From NCBI GenBank assembly GCA_035362715.1, contig DAOSDU010000015.1:1-41623 (forward strand): a stretch of DNA of 41,623 nucleotides, written 5' to 3'. Shown piece by piece: positions 8,032-15,909 of the stretch; position 1 is the first letter of the stretch; each line of letters opens with the position of its first letter. Under the pieces are notes generated by a model. The model searched no databases, was not told the origin of the DNA, and saw nothing but the letters and a program-made list of their open reading frames with translations. Origin of the DNA: Methanofastidiosum sp. (GTDB lineage Archaea > Methanobacteriota_B > Thermococci > Methanofastidiosales > Methanofastidiosaceae). A program made the translations under genes and the position numbers.

Positions 8032-9825
8032 TTAAGGATTGTCTGGCGTTGTTAGGCTTGATGAGCAGGATATGTCTATCGTTGGTTCAGGGAAGGCGTC
8101 TCCTTTAGGTATTTTATCCATTTCACGATTCTTTCTTTTTTCTAGCTCTTCTTTTTCTAAGACGCCATAAGCAACTTTTCCTATTAAGGTCAAAGGTAAT
8201 TCTTTTCTGAATTCAATCTCTTCTGGGCAACTCCATTTTATCAAATGTTCATGGCAGTATTCGATGAGTTCTTTTGCAAATTCTTTTGATTCCATAGATT
8301 GGTCTTTTAGTGATACAAAAGCTTTAACACTTGTCATTTTGTGTGGGTGGGGGACTCCGATAGCGCATGATAAAGCAACTGCAGGGTGGCTGTCTAGTAT
8401 GTCTTCGATTTGAGACGGGTAAACATTAATTCCAGAGGATATAATAATTCGTTTAAGTCTCTGCTTAAAATAGATAAATCCGTCAGGGTCCATATAGCCT
8501 GCATCTCCCGTGTGTAGCCATTTCCTTCCATCGGGATGAATTTTGAGTGTTTTCTCTGTTTCCTCAGGATGATCTAGGTATCCCTTCATTAGGGTGGGGC
8601 CACTGACACATATTTCGCCCTCGTCTCCTGGTGGGGCTTCTTCAAAGGTACCAAGTTTAACTATCTTAATAATAATGTCAGAAATAGGTATTCCTACGCT
8701 TCCTTGTCTATATGTATTTTTAGGCATTATTGTAACGCCTGTTACAGATTCAGTCAATCCGTAACCCTCTCTTAAGACAACTTTCCCTCCTGACTTTGCA
8801 ACTGCATTTTCAAACTCTATTTTTATGTCGTGAGGTAGGTGGTCCCCTCCACAAAATGCGCCCTTTATACAGCTGAAATCAATCTTGGAGATCTTAGGAT
8901 TTCTAGCAAGTGCAGCGTATAGAGTTGGGACACCTGCGATATATCTTGGTTTTTTTGTTTTTATTAAATCCAAAACTGTGTCTGCAGAGAACTTAGGGAC
9001 TAATATACATTTGCCGCCATCAATCAAAAATGTGTGTACACAAACACCCAATCCAAAGCCGTGAAATATGGGTAGAATTGAAAGAACTGAATCGTCTTCT
9101 ACAATTGGCCCTTGTGCGCAAGCCTGCATTGCGAGGCAGTTTAGATTGAAGTTTGAGAGTTCAATACCCTTAGGGACTCCGGTAGTTCCACCACTATAAA
9201 GGATAACTGCAAGTTCATCAGTGTCTATTTTTGCCCTTTCTATTTCGGGGTAATCCGTTTCCATTAGGTCTTTCCACCAAAATACTTTGGAGTCTGGGGA
9301 AACCTTTTTTATTTTTCTTCCAGTTGTAAGATTGAATCCGATCTTTTTTAAAGGTGGCAAATAATCCGTAATTTTTGCAAGAATAAGTTTCTCAACAGAT
9401 GTATCGCCCAGTATGTCTTTAAAATTATAATAAAAAGCATCAAGGGTGATGGCATACTTACTGTTGCTTATATTAAGGTAAAACTTTACTTCCTTTGGCG
9501 GAGAAAGAGGGTGTATCATGCTTGTTACGCCACCAATCTTGTTTACAGCATATAAACAAATAATCGCCTGGGGACAGTTTGGCATGCAAATGGTAATTCG
9601 ATCGCCCTTTCTAAGGCCAAGAGCATAAAGTGCATTGGCAAACCGATCTATATCGTGTAGAAACTCTTTGTAAGTTGAAGTACGATCTAAAAAGTCGTAG
9701 GCGATTCTATCTGGATATTTCATTGAGGCGTCATAAACGGCGCCATACATAGTTTTTTTAGGATAATCAATGGATTCAGGGATATAATCTTCATAGTATT
9801 TTAACCATGGTTTTTTTTCGTACAT
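8032..9825 (-). CDS. AMP-forming acyl-CoA synthetase
   Basis: The 597-residue protein activates a carboxylic acid through an acyl-adenylate to its CoA thioester. It has the P-loop-like YSGGTTGVPKG (about residue 210), YGLTES (about 355), HTGDAGYMDPDGFIYFKQR with the adenylate-binding Asp (about 440), and the C-terminal catalytic lysine region LTLIGKVAYG. The length and layout fit medium/long-chain or aryl acyl-CoA ligases. Its ATG shares one base with the stop of the E2-like acyltransferase gene upstream (TAATG), so the two are translationally coupled and probably act on the same acyl group. Confidence 0.93.
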   Translation of the reverse strand: MYEKKPWLKYYEDYIPESIDYPKKTMYGAVYDASMKYPDRIAYDFLDRTSTYKEFLHDIDRFANALYALGLRKGDRITICMPNCPQAIICLYAVNKIGGVTSMIHPLSPPKEVKFYLNISNSKYAITLDAFYYNFKDILGDTSVEKLILAKITDYLPPLKKIGFNLTTGRKIKKVSPDSKVFWWKDLMETDYPEIERAKIDTDELAVILYSGGTTGVPKGIELSNFNLNCLAMQACAQGPIVEDDSVLSILPIFHGFGLGVCVHTFLIDGGKCILVPKFSADTVLDLIKTKKPRYIAGVPTLYAALARNPKISKIDFSCIKGAFCGGDHLPHDIKIEFENAVAKSGGKVVLREGYGLTESVTGVTIMPKNTYRQGSVGIPISDIIIKIVKLGTFEEAPPGDEGEICVSGPTLMKGYLDHPEETEKTLKIHPDGRKWLHTGDAGYMDPDGFIYFKQRLKRIIISSGINVYPSQIEDILDSHPAVALSCAIGVPHPHKMTSVKAFVSLKDQSMESKEFAKELIEYCHEHLIKWSCPEEIEFRKELPLTLIGKVAYGVLEKEELEKRKNREMDKIPKGDAFPEPTIDISCSSSLTTPDNP

Positions 9826-10709
9826 TATTTTCCCTCCGTCTCAATCAAAAAAGATTTAATATCTTCCTCAGAAGGTGGATTTTCTAATATTTCAGGATTT
9901 TGCATAAAATTCTTGAATAGTTCAATAGCTTTAACAAAATATATCCCTTCACTAATACGATCATCCAGTGTGTATCCTATTCTAACCACATCCTTTACCT
10001 TTAATTCATCGTTTTCATCAACTACAGGGGCTTTGTGAATTTTGCCCAGTGCTATGAAATTTGAGGTATTGCCATATTCAAACAGGTGATGAAATACTGA
10101 ATCAAGCCCCAAACTACCGAGATTAGTGACATAAATACTTGCATACATTGGATCGTCTTTGACAATTGAAGCGGGTAAAATTCCATAATAATCAAGACCT
10201 CTCCACACCCAAATAATAAATCTTAATATAAAATCAGGGAACTTGATAAGAAGATCTATCTCTTTTTCTTCATGCTTTTTTTCGTCCCCTCTACCATATT
10301 CAAGAGACTTGGCCATTCGTTGAATTACCATATCCAAAGTATCTCTTGGATCAAAAGTAACTTTAATATTAGAATACTCTGATTCTTCATCCAATTTTTT
10401 CTTAACAATCATTGAAATTTGTATGGCATTTCTTTGAAATATTCTTCTACCCATAACAAATCTATTCAACTGAGGCCTCATTGCAACAGTTCTGACCAGA
10501 GAAGCAATGAAAATGTGAAAAAATTTTATTCTTTTTTCGCTAAGCCCCGCATTTGCTTTTTCCATATACTCCAAAGTTTTGCCAACTTCAAATTCAAAGT
10601 CTGCATATATTGCAGATTCGGTCCTTGTTTTCATTACAAATGGATAAACTCGCCTATAATTGGACAGTGTTCTTATCTGTTTGCCATCGCATCTATCGCC
10701 AAAAGCCAT
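9825..10709 (-). CDS. Lipoyl-less 2-oxoacid dehydrogenase E2-like acyltransferase domain protein
   Basis: The 294-residue protein is a stand-alone chloramphenicol-acetyltransferase-fold domain like the catalytic core of E2 subunits: RPQLNRFVMGRRIFQRNAIQ, VTFDPRDTLDMVIQRMAK and VTNLGSLGLDSVFHHLFEYG are recognisable. There is no lipoyl domain or E1/E3-binding domain. The catalytic HxxxDG motif of true E2 enzymes appears here as TLDDRISEG, with Asp in place of His and EG in place of DG. It therefore either uses different chemistry or only binds acyl-CoA. Its stop shares a base with the start of the acyl-CoA synthetase gene. Confidence 0.8.
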   Translation of the reverse strand: MAFGDRCDGKQIRTLSNYRRVYPFVMKTRTESAIYADFEFEVGKTLEYMEKANAGLSEKRIKFFHIFIASLVRTVAMRPQLNRFVMGRRIFQRNAIQISMIVKKKLDEESEYSNIKVTFDPRDTLDMVIQRMAKSLEYGRGDEKKHEEKEIDLLIKFPDFILRFIIWVWRGLDYYGILPASIVKDDPMYASIYVTNLGSLGLDSVFHHLFEYGNTSNFIALGKIHKAPVVDENDELKVKDVVRIGYTLDDRISEGIYFVKAIELFKNFMQNPEILENPPSEEDIKSFLIETEGK

Positions 10710-10814
10710 AAATTATCACCGAATGTTGATACAATATTAGACATTTGTCGTGTATATTTATAAGTTTTCCTTTTCAGGGTTCTTATTCAAATTCGAGGCA
10801 TTTGCCGTTAATAA

Positions 10815-12146
10815 TTAGTTGTCAATTTTACTAGAGTTGTAATAAGGGGATCTGTAGATACAGACGGTTCCGTAATTATCCTTGAAAGTGATCAATGGAT
10901 CTAATTTGCCAAAAAATTCTCTTGCGTATTCGGGAGTTGTTTTTTCATAGGAATCAATGACAACATATTCTATTTTACAACGTTCGAGGGTCCTTTCAAA
11001 CATTGATGGATCTTGGGGTATTTGATAAGTTTTCCTGTGGGAAAAATAGTATATTTGCCTATATGATTGTGCCATCACTTTTGAATCCTCATCTGTGTTA
11101 TCTTTAAGCCAATGCCCAGCTTCATCCAGAAGGCCATAGGAAACAACATTAGTTTTTAAAATGGTAACAGTTGCACCAAACTGGAACAATACCGCTATTA
11201 CCATGAAGGCTAAAACTTTATTTTTTCTCTTATCTTTAAGATATAACAATGCCAAATAAACTAGAAGAAAATATCCTGCGAGAAGATATCTTGCCTCTTG
11301 AACAGGCCATACAAAGGCAGATAAAAATACGAAAAATCCAAATAATAGAAATGTTTTCTCTGATTTTTTTATGCCTAAAATTGAAAGAGGCAATATGGGC
11401 AAAAATGAGCCTAAGAAGAATATGGGCAAGGTTCTCGTGAAAAATGTAGTGATATTTGAGCCCATTTGTGGCAATAGGTAAGCAGAATGAGAAACAAATG
11501 GGGTCTGAAAATGAGAATAAGACCATAATGCCCATGGGAGTACAATCAATACTGAAGACAATATGTTAATTGCAACTTTTTTGTTCATTTTGATCAAATA
11601 ATATACAATGATAGGAAATGTATATATCACACCAACTGATTTTGTTAAGAATGCTATTCCGCTTAGAATGCCTAATAAGGCATGTTTCTTGTATGAATCA
11701 TCTTTCCATAAAAAGACCAAATAAGATGCCATGACAAAGGTCAACAAAGGTATTTCGCGGATTACATTAATTGAATCGTAAAAAATAATAGGTGTAAAAA
11801 AAACATACAAAGAACCTAAAAAACTCAATTCCGTAGATACTCTTTTTTCTAAAATGAGAAAACAAAGAATTGTGTGAATAATGGAAAATAATGGCACTAC
11901 CAAATATATCCCATTTTCCCCAAAAATCCCTATGAAAAGAGCTAGAAAAAAAGGCAAAATTGGTGGTACGTCACCAGGATAGCCATTAAAATAATATCCA
12001 TTTTCACTAACTAAAGAATATCCTAAAGAGGCATATAAACCGCCGTCGTATATCAGTCCGTAGTGAGGAACATAATAAGCAAGAGATATAACTGATGCAA
12101 GTATCAAAATTAGTATATACCTATGCCTAGTCATTGCGATGTGCAT
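10815..12146 (-). CDS. GT39/ArnT-like membrane glycosyltransferase
   Basis: The 443-residue protein has about ten transmembrane helices and an acidic motif after the first helix (YDGGLYASLGYSLV), matching the GT39/PMT/ArnT GT-C layout, where that loop holds the catalytic acid. NVIREIPLLTFVMASY and FLTKSVGVIYTFP in later helices are also typical. Such enzymes transfer a sugar from a polyprenyl-phosphate donor to a lipid or protein on the outer face of the membrane. The C-terminal region is a soluble extracellular domain (about residues 345-443). The acceptor is unknown. Confidence 0.8.
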   Translation of the reverse strand: MHIAMTRHRYILILILASVISLAYYVPHYGLIYDGGLYASLGYSLVSENGYYFNGYPGDVPPILPFFLALFIGIFGENGIYLVVPLFSIIHTILCFLILEKRVSTELSFLGSLYVFFTPIIFYDSINVIREIPLLTFVMASYLVFLWKDDSYKKHALLGILSGIAFLTKSVGVIYTFPIIVYYLIKMNKKVAINILSSVLIVLPWALWSYSHFQTPFVSHSAYLLPQMGSNITTFFTRTLPIFFLGSFLPILPLSILGIKKSEKTFLLFGFFVFLSAFVWPVQEARYLLAGYFLLVYLALLYLKDKRKNKVLAFMVIAVLFQFGATVTILKTNVVSYGLLDEAGHWLKDNTDEDSKVMAQSYRQIYYFSHRKTYQIPQDPSMFERTLERCKIEYVVIDSYEKTTPEYAREFFGKLDPLITFKDNYGTVCIYRSPYYNSSKIDN

Positions 12147-12329
12147 TATTCAAAAAAATTATATAATCTATTTATATGGTTAATGTGGGGCATAAAAATA
12201 GCTTTAGGATATTTAAGGCTTTAATAGCCCTTTATATTAAAAAATAAAGAATATCTTATTATTTGTATACTAAAAATTAGTAACTCACACTCCCTCTAGC
12301 CTTTTACTCACTCCCCAATCAGGCTATCC

Positions 12330-12590
12330 ATGGCAAACGAATTTGATCAAGCCTACGGATTTATAATTAAATCATGTTATTATTTGGGCAGTATGTGTTC
12401 AGTTAAAGGAGAAATTGAAGTGTGGGAGAAAAAGGAAAAAGACAGAATCTTTCTTATAGACAAAACTTCTGAAAGATTTTTATCCCGGACAAAACATGAT
12501 GACCCGGAGTGGTATGAAAATTCAAGAGATATGCTCACTTCTCTTATAGAAAATAATTGTAGTATGCCACCCATTTTATGTTCGTACTAG
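12330..12590 (+). CDS. Hypothetical 86-residue protein
   Basis: The ORF is charged in the middle (VWEKKEKDRIFLIDKTSERF) and carries five cysteines, two close to the C-terminus. It has no signal peptide or recognised domain. It follows a 183-base gap containing a TATA-like element (TTTGTATACTAAAA) and a strikingly pyrimidine-rich leader (about 12285-12315). No ribosome-binding site precedes the ATG. Moderate confidence that it is a gene; function not recognised. Confidence 0.45.
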   Translation: MANEFDQAYGFIIKSCYYLGSMCSVKGEIEVWEKKEKDRIFLIDKTSERFLSRTKHDDPEWYENSRDMLTSLIENNCSMPPILCSY

Positions 12591-12644
12591 TTCCTATATT
12601 TATATATATTTTTTAATTATCCTATATATACTCAAAAGGAAATA

Positions 12645-12653
12645 TTTATAAAT
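12645..12653 (+). promoter_or_regulatory. TATA box of the UbiA-type gene
   Basis: TTTATAAAT is centred about 26 nt before the internal ATG at 12675 and only 11 nt before ATG 12660, which argues that translation starts at 12675 on a leaderless mRNA. Confidence 0.45.
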
Positions 12654-12674
12654 CAACTTATGTTGAGTAATTCT

Positions 12675-13568
12675 ATGACTTATAGGGCAATTATTTATAA
12701 TTCTGCCACTCTTAACGCCCCTAAGAATATCCTTCAGTTTCTGTTTGGAGTTATTATATATGCGAGTTTAACTGGTGACTATAATTTACTAAAAATAGTG
12801 CTAGGAGCGTCAGGATTGTCCTTGGGCCTAGGGGCAATATATCTGTTTAATGATCTTACTGATTATGAAGATGATAAAAAGAATTCGATGAAAATATCTT
12901 GGAAAGCTATAGCCAATGGAAGTATATCAATTCAGACGGCTAAGTACCTTATTATTGTATTATCAGTATTAGGAACAACATTATCATTTTTGGCAGGAAT
13001 GAGATTTTTTGGCATATTTGCAGCAGTAATTGCATTAAATCTTCTATACTCCTACCCATCAATAAGACTCAAAAATCACAAAAATAGCGGTTTGATGCTA
13101 ATTACAGCTATACAGATACTAAAGTTTTCTAGCGGTTGGTTCCTTTTTACAAGTAGTTTCAATGGATTCACCTTTCCATTTGTTATCTCATTATCAATAG
13201 GATACTCGCTTCTATTCTTATATTACAAGAATAACACTGCCAATGCTAAAGAAATAATTAAAGAAAACAAGCTAAGGGTATTCCCGCTTTCATTATTACT
13301 AGTAGGATTCTTACTAGCATCCTTCTTCATGTATGCATTTCCTGTGGTGTTCATATTAATACTAGCTATGTCAGTGCCAACAATCTTGTTTTACAATCTA
13401 TCTAAGGATTACTTAGGGACAAAGGTAAACTTTGCTTTTATGTATGCAGGACTTATCATTATCCTGTTATCTTTTGTTTTGCTTTCATCCCCTACTGTTA
13501 CAGCAACAAATGATACAATTTTAATATATTCAAGCCAAATCAAAGAAATAATAAGGCAAGCTATTTGA
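12675..13568 (+). CDS. UbiA-family prenyltransferase, DPPR-synthase-like
   Basis: This is an integral membrane prenyltransferase of the UbiA superfamily. The first Asp-rich motif is complete (YLFNDLTDYEDDKKN, about residue 60), followed by WKAIANGSIS and LLYSYPSIRLKNH. The position of the second Asp-rich motif holds LFLYYKNNTANAKE, with no DxxxD. That pattern, and NAPKNILQF near the N-terminus, recalls decaprenylphosphoryl-5-phosphoribose synthase relatives rather than DGGGP synthase. It may transfer a polyprenyl group to a phosphosugar or another small acceptor. ATG 12675 is preferred over ATG 12660 because of TATA spacing. Its end overlaps the convergent PHP gene by 8 bases. Confidence 0.8.
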   Translation: MTYRAIIYNSATLNAPKNILQFLFGVIIYASLTGDYNLLKIVLGASGLSLGLGAIYLFNDLTDYEDDKKNSMKISWKAIANGSISIQTAKYLIIVLSVLGTTLSFLAGMRFFGIFAAVIALNLLYSYPSIRLKNHKNSGLMLITAIQILKFSSGWFLFTSSFNGFTFPFVISLSIGYSLLFLYYKNNTANAKEIIKENKLRVFPLSLLLVGFLLASFFMYAFPVVFILILAMSVPTILFYNLSKDYLGTKVNFAFMYAGLIIILLSFVLLSSPTVTATNDTILIYSSQIKEIIRQAI

Positions 13569-14214
13569 AAAATGGGATCATGCTGGTCTTCAAATGGGGT
13601 TTAACCCCAGTTTGTCTGCCATGGATAGATATTTTTCCTTCTTTTATATTTTTAAATATAGAAGGTGTTGTCCTTTTAGATTCTAGAATAAAATAAGAGG
13701 AACCAAGCTCTTCTGAAAAATGAGAATCTGATCCCGCTATTCCTGGAATATTATTACTCTTTGCATAGGCCTCTGCAAGTCTATTGTGGGCAGATAAAAG
13801 AGTTCTACTATTAAAAATTTCGATGGCATCAATTTTTTCATTAATGGAATCTAGATCATCCCCAATGCCTTTTCTAAATTTATCAAAAGGGTGCGGGGCT
13901 ATCAAAAAGCCTTTTTTTCCGTATGTAATAGTTTCTTCTAAAGTCATGTTCTTAGGAATTTCTTCTTCAAGATTTAGTACAATAATCTCTCCTGAAAGTG
14001 TTTTTACTTCTTGGCCGACTATGACTTTTATGGAAAGGTCCTTTTTTTCAGCGTAATCTCTTGTTTCAATACCGCCTTTTGTAGAATTGTGATCCGTAAC
14101 AGAAATGACATCAAGACCTTTATACATTGCAGTTTCAAGAATATCTTTAGGCTTCATATTTCCATCGGGAGAATAATAAGAATGGATATGAAAATCAAGT
14201 TTTATTTTCTCCAT
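13561..14214 (-). CDS. PHP-domain metal-dependent phosphoesterase
   Basis: The 217-residue protein has the four PHP metal motifs: DFHIHSYYSPDG (about residue 8), VTDHNSTKG (about 39), LIAPHPFDKFRKG (about 105) and GIAGSDSHFSEELG (about 160). Proteins of this stand-alone type (COG0613-like) hydrolyse phosphoesters such as nucleoside 3',5'-bisphosphate or oligoribonucleotides. Substrate unknown. It is a single gene overlapping the UbiA-type gene tail to tail by 8 bases. Confidence 0.88.
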   Translation of the reverse strand: MEKIKLDFHIHSYYSPDGNMKPKDILETAMYKGLDVISVTDHNSTKGGIETRDYAEKKDLSIKVIVGQEVKTLSGEIIVLNLEEEIPKNMTLEETITYGKKGFLIAPHPFDKFRKGIGDDLDSINEKIDAIEIFNSRTLLSAHNRLAEAYAKSNNIPGIAGSDSHFSEELGSSYFILESKRTTPSIFKNIKEGKISIHGRQTGVKPHLKTSMIPFFK

Positions 14215-14277
14215 ATACCACCCATCTAAAAGATGTTTAAAAAATTAACTTATAAGAAAATTACAATCAGAAAGAGT

Positions 14278-14289
14278 TTTAAATAAATA
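14278..14289 (+). promoter_or_regulatory. TATA box of the receiver-domain gene
   Basis: TTTAAATAAATA is centred about 25 nt upstream of the ATG at 14306. There is no Shine-Dalgarno sequence, consistent with a leaderless transcript. Confidence 0.45.
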
Positions 14290-14305
14290 GATTCTGTATA
14301 TTATA

Positions 14306-14662
14306 ATGCTAAAGGTACTTGTTGTAGAAGACGAAGTTGAACTTCTTGAATTATACGATCTAATTCTTAGTAAAGACTATATTGTGTTTACTACTGAGAG
14401 TGGTAGAGAAGCTATTGAGATTTTTGATAGAGAAAATCCAGAAGTTATTATTGTGGACATAAGACTTCCAGATGTATCTGGAGTTGAAGTTACTAAACAT
14501 GCCAAAGCAAAAAATCCAAATGTTGCTGTAATAGGTGTATCTGCATACAGAGAAAGATTCAAAGAAGCAATTGATGCTGGAGCTGCAACTGTTATCCAAA
14601 AACCTTTCCTCGTTAAGCAGATTCATAAAGTAATCCAAGATGTTCTTGAGGGTAAACAGTAA
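14306..14662 (+). CDS. Stand-alone CheY-like response regulator receiver
   Basis: This is a 118-residue receiver domain without an output domain. The acidic pocket (E8, D9), phosphoacceptor Asp in VIIVDIRLPD (about residue 51), switch Ser in IGVSAY (about 79) and conserved Lys in IQKPF (about 99) are all present. It should be phosphorylated by a histidine kinase, none of which is encoded nearby. Partner and output are unknown. The mRNA is probably leaderless. Confidence 0.92.
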   Translation: MLKVLVVEDEVELLELYDLILSKDYIVFTTESGREAIEIFDRENPEVIIVDIRLPDVSGVEVTKHAKAKNPNVAVIGVSAYRERFKEAIDAGAATVIQKPFLVKQIHKVIQDVLEGKQ

Positions 14663-14663
14663 C

Positions 14664-14676
14664 TTTTTTATATACT
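14664..14676 (+). promoter_or_regulatory. TATA box of the acetate transporter gene
   Basis: TTTTTTATATACT, centred about 31 nt before ATG 14702, supports the start at 14702 rather than at the in-frame TTG 14681. Confidence 0.45.
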
Positions 14677-14701
14677 AGTTTTGTTCCTAAAACTGGTTAT
14701 T

Positions 14702-15259
14702 ATGTCAGAGAAAATTGCTAATCCAGGCCCACTAGGGCTTGCTGCGTTTGGGTTGACCACCCTTATTTTGAATTTTGTCAATGCAGAGATTATTCCTGCT
14801 GAAAGTATAGGAATGGTTTTACCGATGGGTATATTTTATGGTGGAGCATGTCAAGTATATGCAGGTATGTGGGAAATGAAAAAAGGTAACACATTTGGTG
14901 CCACTGCGTTCACCTCATACGGTGCCTTTTGGCTTGGTCTCGCACTAATGTTTTTACTTCAATTTTCAGGTGCAATAGCGCCAGTACCCAAGGCAGGACT
15001 TGCCGTATTTCTAGGTGCGTGGGGTCTTTTCACTGCCTATATGACAGTAGCTACTCTAAAGAAAAATAAAGCATTGCAGGTAGTATTCATTTCCTTGACA
15101 ATTCTTTTCTTTCTGTTAGCCATAGGACAATTTAATCACACTGTGCACACAATAGCAGGGTATGAAGGAATATTTACTGCATTGGCGGCGTTATACTTAT
15201 CTGCAGCAGAAGTAATCAATGAAACATACGGTAGAGAAATTCTTCCAATTGGTCAATAA
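14702..15259 (+). CDS. GPR1/FUN34/YaaH-family acetate (succinate) transporter
   Basis: The protein is a six-helix acetate/succinate permease. It begins with NPGPLGLAAFGLTT, a match to the family signature NPAPLGL, and has GIFYGGACQVYAGMWEMKKGNTFGA, which carries the conserved FYGG and the glycine-rich loop. It likely imports acetate as a carbon source. The start at ATG 14702 is chosen over TTG 14681 because a TATA box lies about 31 nt before it and homologues begin close to NPxPLGL. The next gene, a small winged-helix-like protein, begins 40 nt later and has its own promoter-like element. Confidence 0.93.
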   Translation: MSEKIANPGPLGLAAFGLTTLILNFVNAEIIPAESIGMVLPMGIFYGGACQVYAGMWEMKKGNTFGATAFTSYGAFWLGLALMFLLQFSGAIAPVPKAGLAVFLGAWGLFTAYMTVATLKKNKALQVVFISLTILFFLLAIGQFNHTVHTIAGYEGIFTALAALYLSAAEVINETYGREILPIGQ

Positions 15260-15260
15260 A

Positions 15261-15270
15261 TTTATATATT
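15261..15270 (+). promoter_or_regulatory. TATA box of the small winged-helix gene
   Basis: TTTATATATT lies about 30 nt before ATG 15300; AGGTG at 15290-15294 can serve as ribosome-binding site 5 nt before the start. Confidence 0.4.
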
Positions 15271-15299
15271 ATTTTTTCTATTTTTTTATAGGTGTGTTT

Positions 15300-15542
15300 A
15301 TGGGATGTGATAGTGAACTTAAATCAAAGATTCTTACACTTATATACCAAAGAGGCGAAATATCTCCAGAAAAAATATCGGACATAACTAAATCCTCTAT
15401 TGATGATGTCAAAGCATGTGGCAAAGAGCTGAAATCAGAGAAATTAATTGAGGAGTGCTGTGGAAAATACTCCACTCCGGGAATTGTTGGCGTAAAGGCA
15501 GAATATAATCCAGGGGATGACGGCTGCTCTGGCGCAGGATAA
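15300..15542 (+). CDS. Small cysteine-containing winged-helix-like protein
   Basis: ATG 15300, with AGGTG 5 nt upstream, gives an 80-residue protein. ELKSKILTLIYQRGEISPEK followed by ISDITKSSIDDVKACGKELKSEKLIEE looks like a helix-turn-helix/winged-helix core. Cysteines occur at residue 3, in VKACGK, in EECCGKY and in DDGCSG. The open frame reaches back to 15219, but that part overlaps the transporter gene and is not credible. It could be a DNA-binding regulator or a metal- or redox-sensing protein acting on the acetate transporter, but this is inference from position. Confidence 0.6.
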   Translation: MGCDSELKSKILTLIYQRGEISPEKISDITKSSIDDVKACGKELKSEKLIEECCGKYSTPGIVGVKAEYNPGDDGCSGAG

Positions 15543-15611
15543 TCTCAATAGAAAATCTTATTATATTAAATATATATTTTATTTTATGAATATTTTATCT
15601 TAATCCCTTCA

Positions 15612-15878
15612 TTGATTTTAGGGTTGATTATTGGCCGTTTAATCTTAAATCGATTTAAAAAACCGAATGAATTAGTTTGGCTTATAATAATTATATTTTT
15701 TGCGATAAATATCTTGATCGTTATATTTGATAGATATATTGTACCGAATTATTTCTTGATGGACGAGATAAAAGAATTCGTTCCAGGTTTTCTTGCAGGC
15801 GTGTTTCTTTATCTTATTTTAACAGTTTTAGGCATCTTTAAGCTCCTGAAAAGAAGCAACAATCCAAAAAACATTTAA
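15612..15878 (+). CDS. Small membrane protein
   Basis: The 88-residue frame has hydrophobic segments at the N-terminus (LILGLIIGRLIL), the middle (LVWLIIIIFFAINILIVIF) and the C-terminal half (VPGFLAGVFLYLILTVLGIF). Start is at TTG 15612; the frame is open further upstream but contains no ATG. An ATG at 15586 is in another frame that stops after five codons. No family is recognised. It ends 31 nt before the preferred nop5 start. Confidence 0.45.
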   Translation: MILGLIIGRLILNRFKKPNELVWLIIIIFFAINILIVIFDRYIVPNYFLMDEIKEFVPGFLAGVFLYLILTVLGIFKLLKRSNNPKNI

Positions 15879-15909
15879 AAAAATGGTATATTTGGGGTAT
15901 AGTGAATAC

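Noticed and set aside
10740..10814. Possible tRNA gene (a GTTC-like and TTCGAGG string in a short gap)
   Set aside because: No cloverleaf can be formed by eye and there is no acceptor stem or anticodon arm in the right place.
15219..15299. Upstream extension of the small winged-helix protein
   Set aside because: It overlaps the acetate transporter gene and encodes a Phe/Tyr-rich stretch from an AT-rich promoter region; AGGTG and the TATA box point to ATG 15300.
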